Part shown: piece by piece, positions 26,346 through 36,499 of the stretch
How positions within the stretch are numbered: position 1 is the first letter of the stretch
Layout: each line of letters begins with the position of its first letter
Assembly (NCBI RefSeq): GCF_020085105.1
Contig: NC_058053.1
Span: 17,506,388-17,570,387, forward strand
Source of the DNA: Siniperca chuatsi
Lineage: Eukaryota > Chordata > Actinopteri > Centrarchiformes > Sinipercidae
Length of the DNA stretch: 64,000 nucleotides
Direction: 5' to 3'
Notes under the pieces: model-generated
What the model saw: the letters and a program-made list of their open reading frames with translations, nothing else
Told to the model about the DNA's origin: nothing
The model's database searches: none
Program-made: the position numbers and the translations under genes

Positions 26346-26945
26346 GAGGAATAGTTTGACATTTCATGAAATGCTTTCTTGTTAAGAGTTTGACGAGAAG
26401 ATTGATACCGCTCACATGTCTGTAGCTGGAAACATCAGGTGATTAGCTTAGCATAAAGACTGGCAGCAGGGGGAACTATGTTGTATTTTGTTTGGTTGTG
26501 GTTTTACTATGTAACTATTTCTTGCCGAATAGAGGCCAGGAGGAGTGACTTGGAGTTTTTTTGTTACCGTAAGGTTACCAGGCAACCAGAAGAAACTCCA
26601 GGAAGTCACCACACCCTGCAACTGCTCTCCACCAAGAAATAGTTACAGCGCGAGTCCCCATAAAAACACAACTTGTCATTCCGTTTTTGTATGGATTAAA
26701 GAACTGAATACAACATGTTAATTAGTGAGCCCAGATGTGCTGGTAGGAATATTTTTGAACTTTGGAGAGAGCCAAGCTAGTTGTTGCCCCCTGTGTCCAG
26801 TCTTTATGCTAAGCTAGGCTAATTGTCTCCTGGCTTTAGCTTCGTACTTAATGCACAGTCATGAGAGTGGTATCGATCTTCTCATTTAACTCTCAGAAAG
26901 AAAGAAAATGAGCGAATTTCCCAAAATGTCGAACTATTCCTTTAA
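26346..26945. mobile_element. Palindromic foldback repeat, copy 2 (fuller)
   Basis: About 600 bp. The left half (GAGGAATAGTTTGACAT, GAGAAGATTGATACCGCTC, TTAGCATAAAGACTGG) is mirrored in the right half (CCAGTCTTTATGCTAAG, GTATCGATCTTCTC, ATGTCGAACTATTCC). The centre is near GAGTGACTT...AAGTCAC at 26540-26610. The right end reads TTCCTTTAA; the left TTAA is degraded. No coding capacity. Same family as 3197-3613. Confidence 0.7.
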
Positions 26946-29900
26946 CTTTAATTACGTGACAGCAAGATCAAAAACAAAGATTATCAAAGACAAAAGCTGG
27001 CATTTTTACTTGTCTCAAATAAATGTTGGGGAAAAACACACCTAGATGAATTGCATTAATAAGCAACTTGAAGACTGCTTGATTTAGCAGCTCTGGCAAG
27101 TGATGTTTTCCACTGTGGAGGCTGTTCAAGTGTCTGCAGAGCCAAGGAAAGCCTTCTCTGAAAGTCATCTTTTCATCTTTATTTTTGGCACAATGGGCAA
27201 ATGTGCTAATTATCTATCTCTACCATCAGAGGAGGTTGGGCAAAGACCGGGAGATTAATGATGGCTTAGAGAACATCATTCACACTCTAAAAATGCTGCA
27301 GATATGATGGTAGCATTTTAGGGAAGGTGGTGACCACTCTTCCTTAATGTCCTACTTATCATGGGGAGTATACTAAACACAATGAGGAATGTGAATAGAA
27401 GGAGCTACAGGTCCTGCAAAGGTACATGTAATTACCCTCTGTATTGCTGTTACTCCTTTATTACCTCACTGAATGGCTTTGGTTTGGGATTGTTCTTTTT
27501 TCCAAAATTCACACAGGAGCACACACTCAGAAATGTGTACGCACAAACCTATATCTGCAGGTTAATTAGAGTGATAGATATCATCTTAGGTGTGACAGAA
27601 AGTTTATTTGCAAGGGAAATGAGGGAAATGTAGCATTTATTAAATGTCTGTCTCCTCGCCACACGAGCCCTCTTAATTGCTGCATGACACATACAGCAAT
27701 TTCCACCCAATTTATTCCTGATAGACATAGTATATACAGCAATCTTTGCTGCATGCCCACAATGCCAGGTAGGCCTGCCTACTTTACTTAGCTGATTAGG
27801 CTATCACTGTACAATGTACAATCGTCATCAAACCTTGTTGAATGATACTAGAATAGAGCCATAGGAGCTACAGCAGCTCTTACTTTGTTAGTTATGAATT
27901 GGCATGAAAGGGGAAAAAGGCAGTTTAATGTTGTACGGCACTGACTTCTGGCTGTATTTGCCCCCTCCTGGGTTTAAAATGAAGCATTGCCATTATGTAG
28001 CTGTCCTCTCTGACTCAAAGCAATGCTCTGTCTCCAAAGTGACAACACATTTACATTGTAGCCATGGACACCACATCTATCACCTTGTGCATGTCATTCA
28101 GTGACTTGCAAATCAAAGAGGCATCAGTTATGATGACGAGCTCAACTATCTCTTTCACAAAACCAGCAAAAATGCAATGATAGCAACTCTCAAAATGAAG
28201 ACATAAAGTCACAGTACCAGTGACAAAAGATGCTGACTGACAGAAAAATCAATATGTACCAATAGCTCGCCATTGGGTGCATGGCGTGAGGTGAATGATA
28301 AGCATGTCCCTTGGCCTGATGATATGATATTCCCTGCCAGGTCATCACAGTCACTCCTCGTCCTGTTGCAGTTCTGACTTTGTTTTATTGAGCTCAGGCC
28401 CTCCAGCTGTTTAGAGTGCTATATTTCAAGTAATTGAGTCGTGGAAATACGAGAGTGGAACCACAGAGTGTGCGTGTATAAGTGTGTATGAGAGTTTGAG
28501 TGTGTGTGTGTAATAGATGTTTTGACTGACATGTCAAAGGTAATTGAGTGGTAGGTAAGAGAGAGTGAACTTGCCAGCTGTCAGTCTCTTATAAGAGGAA
28601 TCCATCAGAATGCAGCACTCCCTATAACCTAAAGAGACAAGAGTGTGTGTGTGTGTGTGTGCATGCATGCGAGTGCATGCATGTGTGTGCATGCCTGCTA
28701 TGCATTCCATAGACACTGCAACTCCTACCAGACAGGGCTGCAGCCATTGAAAAGGCCACTGCACTGTGATTCTGTGTTATTAGCTTTTCTCTTTTTTAAA
28801 ACAGTCTGAATAATGAATGGAGTTTGAACATGGACACAATCTTAAAGTCAATCTGTTCATGTTGAAAAAATACAGTCCCTCATCCTCATTCCTCAGTCTG
28901 GATGAAGAAACAATTTTCACTTTAAAGGCAGCTTTCTAAGTGAATTCTTACCTAAAATGGAGTTCTGTGAGGGCTTTACCAGCAAAAAATGAAAAAGACT
29001 GAACATCTGCACATATGCCAAAACCTTTTTGTGTTGCTCCTTGTTGTGATACAAGCAACAGTGCAGGTTATAAGCTGTAATTCTAAAAAGGCAAGGGCTC
29101 TGGAGGTTTTCACTAGTGTCAGAATACACACAAAGAATATGCCTGAATATCAAATCCTGCAGTTTGCCTGGTAGATTGTCTGCAGGCCAACCACGATCAA
29201 AAGATTTCCTACATCTTTCTGTTGAGAAAACAAGTTGTCCACCTACCTACAGTATGTGGGCAGGTATATAATGATCACGTCATCTTATACATGTGGTCAC
29301 ATCATAACCACCTCCTCCAAAGCAGTGCATAGCAAACCTCCCCTCAACTGCATCTGTGCAGCAGCCAATGTCAGCATTTCTGCCTCAACAATAATCAAAA
29401 CACATTAACCATATGCTGTTCTACGCCGACTATATTTCAGGAGTATGCTGACTTAGTTTTGGTAGCCTATGAAGTTTTTTATCTAACAGAATAGAAGCAT
29501 ACTCCATCTACGGTTTTGATGCTGACTTTGACACCACAGAATCAAATCAGCGAACCTCAAGGACAGAGCTGAACGGCCAACAGCTGTGCTAGTCTGCACA
29601 TAATCTGTCTGTCTCCTCCAAGGTCACACCGAGTGTGAGCAAGATGTTAAAAACAGCAATACCAATAGGTAACCTATAAAGAGGGAAAAACATCAACATG
29701 TAATATTCAAATGTGTATTTAACAAGCCATTTGCTTCATATTCCCCATGTCATGTTTTTATTTTCTGATTAGTTTAATAGAACAACATAATTGTATGTAA
29801 AATCATTGCATCACAACCAGTCAGCTCAAACCCTTAGTTGTATTGCCTTTGTTCGTTTTGTTGACCTCACCTTATGCAAGCAATGGTCAGAGCCTATGTT

Positions 29901-30719
29901 AAGTCATTCTCCCAGGTAAGCAGGAACTGAGATGAACGTTCTGTGCAGGTTGACATGCTCTCTACCCTTGCTGTTCTTTCATCGAGGGACATTTCATTCA
30001 AGGACATTTCTCTCGGCACCCTACATGTCAGAGTGTAATGGCTGTCACATCTACAGTTTGACCCACTTTTGTAGGCTGTGAAATGTGTCAATTCTGACTC
30101 CACCAACACATAAAAAAACATGTTTTTATAGTCTGCTGTTGTGATCACAGCAGCAGGCTAACATAATGTAAAGCTGTCAATTTATACTTTGTTTTTGGAT
30201 CATGATTTAGGAAACGAAAGGATTACAACAGTCTTTACCTTTGAGACCCTCTTTTTTACTTCCTGTCTTGGCTTTATGTCATGAATGAATAATAGCCAAA
30301 GTCCCCTGTCCCCAAAGTGTATTTGTGCACTATAACACAGCATTGTTGATTATTCATGAAGCATCCCATTGACTTTAAATTGGGGATTTTACTTTTAAAC
30401 TGTAAGATTAACCTTCACTTTGTGAATTTTCTGGAATATTTTCTTTCTAAGAGCAGCACCTTGTGGGCAAAAATCAAATAGCACATGCAATGGTGATTGC
30501 TCAACTTCAGATCAGACGACTGCATCTTGCATCCTTTAAATATATATATGTAGCTCTAGAACAAGGTTAGATTATGGGAGTGTACTTGATACTTGAAGGA
30601 TTAGATGTGACCCAGGCCTGGGCTCATAGTGTCTATGTCTAGGAGCAGTAAGAACTTGACCTGTGTGTGCCCTACAAATTAAGACAGAAGAAATGTCACT
30701 GTGTTTTTACAGAAAACTG
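26946..30719. other. Intergenic, no gene seen
   Basis: AT-rich unique-looking sequence. A short GT/GCATGC run lies near 28650. No reading frame with family resemblance on either strand. In human this interval would hold LIG4, which is not present here. Confidence 0.5.
28641..28690. repeat. (GT)n and GCATGC-rich run
   Basis: About ten GT units followed by alternating GCATGCATGC purine-pyrimidine sequence. Confidence 0.7.
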
Positions 30720-31588
30720 CTCCTAGTCAACTATTGGGATGAATTTAAGAAGTCATGGAAATAGTCACCCAACCAAAAAAGTGCTGCAGGCCTGCTGGGA
30801 AAGGAAGCAACCACCAAAATCAAGTTTTGGCAGGACAGGAGCTGCAGCAGCACTGAGATTTGGAGTATATGAAAAGGAGTTTTGTCCAGCTGTGATATGG
30901 TCTATAATCCTGGTGTGGTCACTAGAAACTCTGTATATTTGGAATTACTTCAAATTAAGGCAAGAAATAAAAGTGCAGATTTAGTAAGTTTTATAGTTAC
31001 AAGGAATGTAAATATACAGACTTTGTGCTGGTTTTTACCGATGGGTCGAAGGATCCAATAACAGATAATACAGGTTCTGCAGTTGCAGTTCCTAGCCACA
31101 GAGTTGAAATGTGCAAACAAACTCAAATTTCTCCAACTCAAATACTGCTGAGTTGTACGCCATTTTGATAGCTTTAGAATGGGTTGAACAAATCAAACCA
31201 ACCACCATATTAACCATAGAAAGGGCATTATATGGAAGAAAATCAATAAAGAGTGGCAACAGCACTGGGATCAGGAGATAAGCAGAATACATTCAGTTCA
31301 AAATAGAGTGGGTATTGTGAGAAATAGGGGAGGAAATAGAAACAGGAGGTAATAATGACTAGATTAAGAATAGGACACAGGGCTAACAGGAGCAGGATTA
31401 AAGAGCATACTGGAGTGTGGTGGAAGTGAACAAGGCAGAAGATGTTTGATCAGCTTCCCAAGGAGAACAGCACTGATGGATAAAATCTGACAAACCAGAC
31501 ATTGTAGGAGCTAACTAACTCCAGAAGAGGGCAGTAATGCAACACTAACTATGCCAGCTGTCGTTAAACCTCAAAGAAGAAGAAGAAC
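30720..31588 (+). mobile_element. 5'-truncated non-LTR retrotransposon with RNase H (I/Nimb-like)
   Basis: Degenerate 3' portion of a LINE. Around 31025 a frame reads VLVFTDGSKDP, the first RNase H catalytic block. From 31147, in a shifted frame, AELYAILIALEWVEQ gives the catalytic Glu block. From 31355, back in the first frame, MTRLRIGH matches the C-terminal motif. Upstream, HPTKKVLQACWERK (near 30770) resembles the RT-RNase H linker. It ends in a GAA run at 31574-31586 after GCCAGCTGTCGTTAAACC, a 3' tail I associate with fish Nimb-type I-clade elements. Frameshifts and stops make it dead; endonuclease and most of the RT are absent. Confidence 0.75.
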
Positions 31589-31729
31589 CTGTGCTGAGCC
31601 CAACACGGAACTCATGAAAGCTACACTACTAATGCTAACCAGCTGTGCAGCCGGTTCTTGCTGACAGTTACTCACCTTGCGTTCTCACTTTTACTGTAAT
31701 TTACTTAACGTTAACTGTTACAGAGCTGA

Positions 31730-31807
31730 ATGACAGAGGCTGTGCTGTCTATGCGTTACTGTTTTGTAAAAAACCCATGCAGCTGAGGCGCTAAAAATGA
31801 GAGAAGG
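31730..31807 (+). promoter_or_regulatory. Probable abhd13 untranslated exon 1 and promoter area
   Basis: A strong splice donor (AAGG followed by GTGAGT, intron starting at 31808) sits in a moderately CpG-containing stretch about 1.6 kb upstream of a good acceptor at 33441-33443 (pyrimidine-rich run then TTTGCAG). The acceptor is 34 bases before the abhd13 ATG. Together they fit a 5' UTR split by one intron of about 1.63 kb. The 5' limit given is arbitrary. Inference only; transcript data would decide. Confidence 0.4.
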
Positions 31808-33443
31808 GTGAGTATGTGGCTGCCTTGCTAACCATTGAAGAGATAGGTGGCTAATTTAAAACGCTATAACAGTGCTGATAGCACTAGCAGCTATGGGAGC
31901 AAAGATAGCTTGACAGTTAGCATGCTTGTTACGAAGCTAACCCGCAGCTAGCTAACTATAACGTTAATTTTAATAGGATTTAGTTCGGTTTTATGGTCAG
32001 TAACTTTAAAACTTGAAGTCTCTGGTTTGACAGCTTGTGTTGACAGTTCAGAATTAACGTTAGATAGCTTAGTGATAGCTGCCGGTAACGTTAAACGTTA
32101 ACCTAGTTAACGTTAGCTGGCTAACGCTAACTGTCAAAGCACTTCTAACATTAATCGTATGTGCTTTTCACCGGGCTGGCGGCAGCTGTCACCATCTCTT
32201 CCTTGTGGGTGGGTCAAGACATTTTTCAGTCTTGTAGTACTTGTAAATGTATCCTCAGTTTGTTCCCAGCAACATTAACGTTAATTTAACGTAACGTTAT
32301 TACTCTCAGTGGTGCTCATTCCTGGTCCTGGAGAGCCCCACCGCTGTATATACTTGCTACTGTTTCTGTTTCTACTCTGCCCACACCTGAATAGGTGAAG
32401 ACGGGGTTTTCAGTCCATCTAGAGCTGGCTGAAAACAACGGATCCGCCTAATCAGGTGCAGGTGCAGGTACAGCAGGGAAAGATGGAAAATATGCTGTGA
32501 TTGGGCTCTCCAGGACCAGGCGTGACCACCACTCCCATCTGTTTGTAACAGACTGACAGATAAGTGTTGGTTGCGATTGATTCAATTATATTTGTGCCAG
32601 GCAAGTAGTCAGGTGGTATTTTGTGGCGTTTTGCCCCAAACACAGGATGGAGATAGACAGTACTGTTACCAGTAGCTGAATGGTTTGAGTGATAATCAGC
32701 AGCACACATGGCTTTTTGGTTATGAGGGTGTTAATCAATTTGTGTCTGTTAGGGGTCAAGCCTTCAAAGTATTTTAATGGCCATTGTGTAAGGCCTTCTG
32801 CTTTGAAGGGATGATGTTTTACCACAGTATAAAATGCACTGAGTACTGCTTCATTTAATGCTTTTGTTGTCTTTATTTTCAAAACAAGTCCCTCTTATGA
32901 GACAGTAACCACAAACTTTGCATCCGATCAGATATGTGTAACATTTTCAGAATAGAGGTGATTCAATAAAGTACATTTACATTAATTTCATCGGTGATAC
33001 CAAAGATGAGGTTACACACAGAATAATTAAAAAAGCTTTAAGTAATTCAACTTAAAATAAAAGCAAGTAGGCTACTTTTTAGCATTTACCTTTCCATATA
33101 CACCTGTTACTATTTGTAATTTTATTCAATTGGTCTAATGCTAGAGGCTCTTTAAAAAGGGTTTATATAACCTACAGAAATAACAGACTGTTACTGAGCT
33201 AACCCGTAGCTAGCTAGCCGGACAGTGTAGAATATACTTTCGATTAAACAGGACTGCATTCCAAAAACCTTACTGAGTGCATCCACTGATTGGATGAAGG
33301 TTAACAGGTGGTGATTTCTTGCTAAAAATTAAAATATTTAATGTTTTTTTCTAAATACTTTCCTTAATCATGTACATTTATATTCAACCACTTTCCCTAA
33401 TCTCTCTCCCCTGTACTTTCTTTGGTTGTCTCTGTATTTGCAG
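31808..33443 (+). other. Putative intron in abhd13 5' UTR
   Basis: This segment lies between the proposed donor and the acceptor just before the abhd13 ATG. It is rich in GTTAACGTTAGCTAGC-like words at 31900-32300 and carries the inverted-repeat element at 32307-32533. No coding potential is seen. In human the divergent LIG4 gene abuts this position; no ligase reading frame exists here on either strand. Confidence 0.4.
32307..32533. mobile_element. CAGTGG-ended inverted-repeat element, about 227 bp
   Basis: Inverted repeats of about 31 bp. The left end, 32307-32338, reads CAGTGGTGCTCATTCCTGGT then CCTGGAGAGCCC. The right end, 32502-32533, reads GGGCTCTCCAGGACCAGG then CGTGACCACCACT. CAGTGG termini are typical of hAT (Charlie-like) non-autonomous elements. 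An 8-bp target duplication is not evident. It sits in the putative abhd13 5' intron. Confidence 0.65.
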
Positions 33444-33477
33444 AGTGTGTGTCGTGTGACTCAGCTCTTGTGAAGCC

Positions 33478-34533
33478 ATGGAGAAGCCCTGGAGGCTGTG
33501 GGGGGCAATGGAGCGTTGTACCCTGACTCTGGCCTCTTGGTCCTGGGGTGCTTGTCGAGTCTCCCTTTTGGCCCTCATCCTCACCTTCCACCTGTATGGA
33601 GGATTCTTTCTCCTAGCTCTTATCCTAGCCTCTGTGGCAGGCATCCTGTACAAATTTCAGGATGTGCTCCTCTACTTCCCTGACCAGCCCTCCTCCTCTC
33701 GCCTTTATGTTCCCATGCCAACAGGAATCCCACATGAGAATGTGTACATTCGCACCAAGGACGGTGTGAAGCTTAACCTCATCCTGCTTCGATACACAGG
33801 AGGGGACACGCCTCCTGGAGTCACCCCTGGCAATCAAAGCAGCCCCACTTCCTCTGCTCCACCTACCATCCTTTATTTCCATGGTAATGCAGGTAATATT
33901 GGTCATAGGGTGCCAAACGCCCTGTTGATGCTAGTCAATCTGAAAGCCAATGTGGTGCTGTTGGACTACCGTGGCTATGGAAAAAGTGAGGGTGAGCCCA
34001 GTGAGGATGGACTGTACCTGGATGCCGAGGCCACACTGGACTATGTCATGACCCGTCCTGATCTGGACAAGACTAAGGTGGTACTATTTGGCCGCTCACT
34101 GGGGGGTGCTGTGGCTGTGCGCTTGGCGTCAGTCAACCCTCACCGTGTAGCAGCCATTATTGTTGAAAACACCTTCCTCAGCATCCCCCACATGGCAGCG
34201 ACACTCTTCTCCTTCTTGCCCATGCGCCTGCTGCCTTTGTGGTGCTATAGGAATCAGTTCCTCTCCTATCGGCAGGTGGCACTGTGCCGCATGCCCTCGC
34301 TGTTTGTGTCTGGTCTGTCAGACCAGCTCATCCCACCAGTCATGATGAAACAACTGTATGAGCTGTCTCCTGCGCGGACTAAACGCCTGGCTATCTTTCC
34401 AGAGGGCACACACAACGACACGTGGCAATGTCAGGGCTACTTCGCTGCTTTGGAGCAGTTCATGAAAGACCTGCTGAAGAGCCACGCCCATGAGGAGAGT
34501 GCTCAGCCCTCAGCTAGTGTCACCATTATCTGA
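33478..34533 (+). CDS. abhd13: abhd13, alpha/beta-hydrolase domain protein 13
   Basis: Complete 351-residue coding exon. ABHD13 is a single-pass, membrane-anchored serine hydrolase of the alpha/beta-hydrolase fold, and its physiological substrate is poorly defined. The start ATG follows an in-frame TGA seven codons upstream (33457-33459) and an acceptor at 33441-33443. A hydrophobic anchor spans about residues 28-57. The oxyanion motif HGNAGN is at 135-140. The nucleophile elbow GRSLGG puts the catalytic serine at S207. The acid is probably D282 (GLSDQL) and the histidine H312 (GTHNDTW). The protein ends in VTII, as in the human protein. It aligns with remembered human ABHD13 almost throughout. 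The extra length (351 against 337) falls in one Pro/Ser/Thr-rich insertion at about 109-128, between the first strand region and HGNAGN. tnfsf13b follows about 4 kb downstream on the same strand, as in human. Confidence 0.96.
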   Translation: MEKPWRLWGAMERCTLTLASWSWGACRVSLLALILTFHLYGGFFLLALILASVAGILYKFQDVLLYFPDQPSSSRLYVPMPTGIPHENVYIRTKDGVKLNLILLRYTGGDTPPGVTPGNQSSPTSSAPPTILYFHGNAGNIGHRVPNALLMLVNLKANVVLLDYRGYGKSEGEPSEDGLYLDAEATLDYVMTRPDLDKTKVVLFGRSLGGAVAVRLASVNPHRVAAIIVENTFLSIPHMAATLFSFLPMRLLPLWCYRNQFLSYRQVALCRMPSLFVSGLSDQLIPPVMMKQLYELSPARTKRLAIFPEGTHNDTWQCQGYFAALEQFMKDLLKSHAHEESAQPSASVTII

Positions 34534-35574
34534 AAAAAAAGAAGAAAAATAACAGTCAGGGACTGACTGTTGACTACAGGTTAAGAGCTGGAGGAAGTGA
34601 AGGCTGTCACGGAAATTGATTGGATGGACTTAATTGATTTTTGGAAAGAATGTACATTTTTTTTATGCTTTGTCTGGGTTTTTATTTTATTTCACTCTTT
34701 TTACCTTTCTGTAAATGTAACATATTTGTTAAAATGATTGAACTATTTCAAAGTTTAAAGAGAGGGTAACAATGCCCTCAACAATGTTTTTTGTGTTGCA
34801 GCTATGAATGCATGTATTTATGACCTTAAATGAATGAAGCCAGAGCATACATGCCCACACTGCAAGACATGTCATTACCACAAAAAATTGCTGTAATGGC
34901 TCTACTGAAATGAATTAAAATCACTGAAACAATTGTTCATAGTTTAATTACCATATGAGGACCTACAATATTTCAGTGAAAACTGATAATTTCTGGAATT
35001 AAAATTACATTTCTTCTGATATACAAAATGGGACACTGATAATCTGTAGGCCTATACTGTGTATATATATCTTTGTTAATACATAGCACTTTTTTGTTCA
35101 GATTTAAATGTTGAGTTATGTAGGCTAACATCTGAGCAATACTTTGAGGAGCATAAGGATGTTTTTTTCTGTCCCCTGTTGGTGAGGAACATAAATATTG
35201 TGTGAGTACTTGCAGCAGCTTGGCATGACATGACATTGTAGTGATCAATATTTATATATACCTTTTGAAAGTTTTGTCTGGCACAATAGCATAAATAAAT
35301 ATGTGCTGTTGAAACAATTGTATTCAGACACAAAAGTGTTGGCTTAGATGAAATGGTCAGTAAGATAATGTTGACATGGTTGTTATTTCTGCCTATCAGA
35401 AATAAGTCCGTGAAATATTATTTCCTGTCAAACTACTTCTGTTTCAGTGCGATTGGGATAAGCTAAGAGATATTGTTACTATGTCCTGTTAAAACACAAC
35501 TAGCACACAGGATAGTCTCCTCTCTTGGCTCCTGTAGTTTGGTAAGGAGCGTTTGCTCTGTGTGTGGTTTGTTA

Positions 35575-36499
35575 TTAAAGGATGGGTTCAGATTTCTTCA
35601 AGTCTATCTTAGTACATCACTATAATACATATGCCCATATGTACACTGAAAGAGTTTTTGGTCGCTGTAATCTTCTTGTCCATACTGACCGTGAAGAGAT
35701 ATGTTTCTAACATAAATCCATTGGGAAAGATGGGGGACAAAATACACAGTTCTCGTTTTATGCAAAGAAGTATTCTGAGGTTGAGCAGAGGCTAGTATGA
35801 GCAGTGAGCAGTCTGAGTAAGACAAATCAAGTGGGTATATTCCAAGGTAAAGTCTATTGAGTAGAAGATTTCCTCTTTGTGTTACTTTTCCTCCACTCAG
35901 ATCAACAAGGAAACAGTGTGGCAAATTCTAAACTAGGCATTTTGTGTTTAAAAAAAAAAAGACTTTTAATCTTTTAAAGTTATTTACGTTATTTGTTTAA
36001 CTCAAACTGCTGAAGCCTCTTATTAACTTCGGCTGAACTTTAGAATGAAAGAGGACTAGAGGACACTAATCGCACTAGGAAGGGATTTCTTAATGGCTAG
36101 TACAGACCGGAGGAATGGTTACATCTACCAATTACTCTTTCAACATACATACATATGGGCATGTGAGTATTGTATTAAAAGGTAATTTGGTTATTTTTAA
36201 ACTAGGGCCCTATTTTTTTTCATATTTTGGGGTCTAAATGACTAATAGGTACAAAAAGTTTTGGAACTGGTCCAGAAGATCGCCTCAGCCGGCAGCCGCG
36301 AAATGGGTTGCGACGTAATCCTTGGGGGCAATTGCGCCTGTCAAAAGTATGTCCACTAAAAGTGCTTGTTTTTGCCAAAATGTTTTGTACCTATTAGTCA
36401 TTTAGATCCCAAAATATGCATAAAAAAAATAGGGCCCAGGTTTAAAAATACTGGAATTACCCTTTAAGATAGTCTTGAAAAAAGTGTGAGTGTTTTTAA
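35575..36499. mobile_element. Palindromic TTAA element split by an inserted MITE
   Basis: Host element of about 640 bp with TTAA at 35575-35578 and 36496-36499. Left-arm words (TCTTCAAGTCTATCTTAGTA, CATATGCCCATATG, GGGGGACAAAATACACAGTT) are mirrored in the right arm (CATATGGGCATG, GTCTTGAAAAAAG). A second element, 36179-36463, is inserted in the right arm. I recognise the host as another common fish foldback family. It lies in the abhd13 3' region. Confidence 0.7.
36175..36467. mobile_element. 285-bp TTAA MITE nested in the 35575-36499 element
   Basis: Terminal inverted repeats of about 80 bp: AAGGTAATTTGG...ACTAATAGGTACAAAA at the left is mirrored by TTTTGTACCTATTAGT...GGAATTACCCT at the right. 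The insert (36179-36463) is flanked by TTAA at 36175-36178 and 36464-36467. Removing it with one TTAA restores continuous sequence of the host repeat (TATTGTATTAAGATAGTC). The interior is about 125 bp, GC-richer, with no ORF. The TTAA duplication suggests mobilisation by a piggyBac-like or related enzyme, but the family is not established. Confidence 0.8.

Noticed and set aside
33384..33906. Antisense and alternate-frame ORFs over abhd13
   Set aside because: Shadows of the conserved abhd13 coding sequence.
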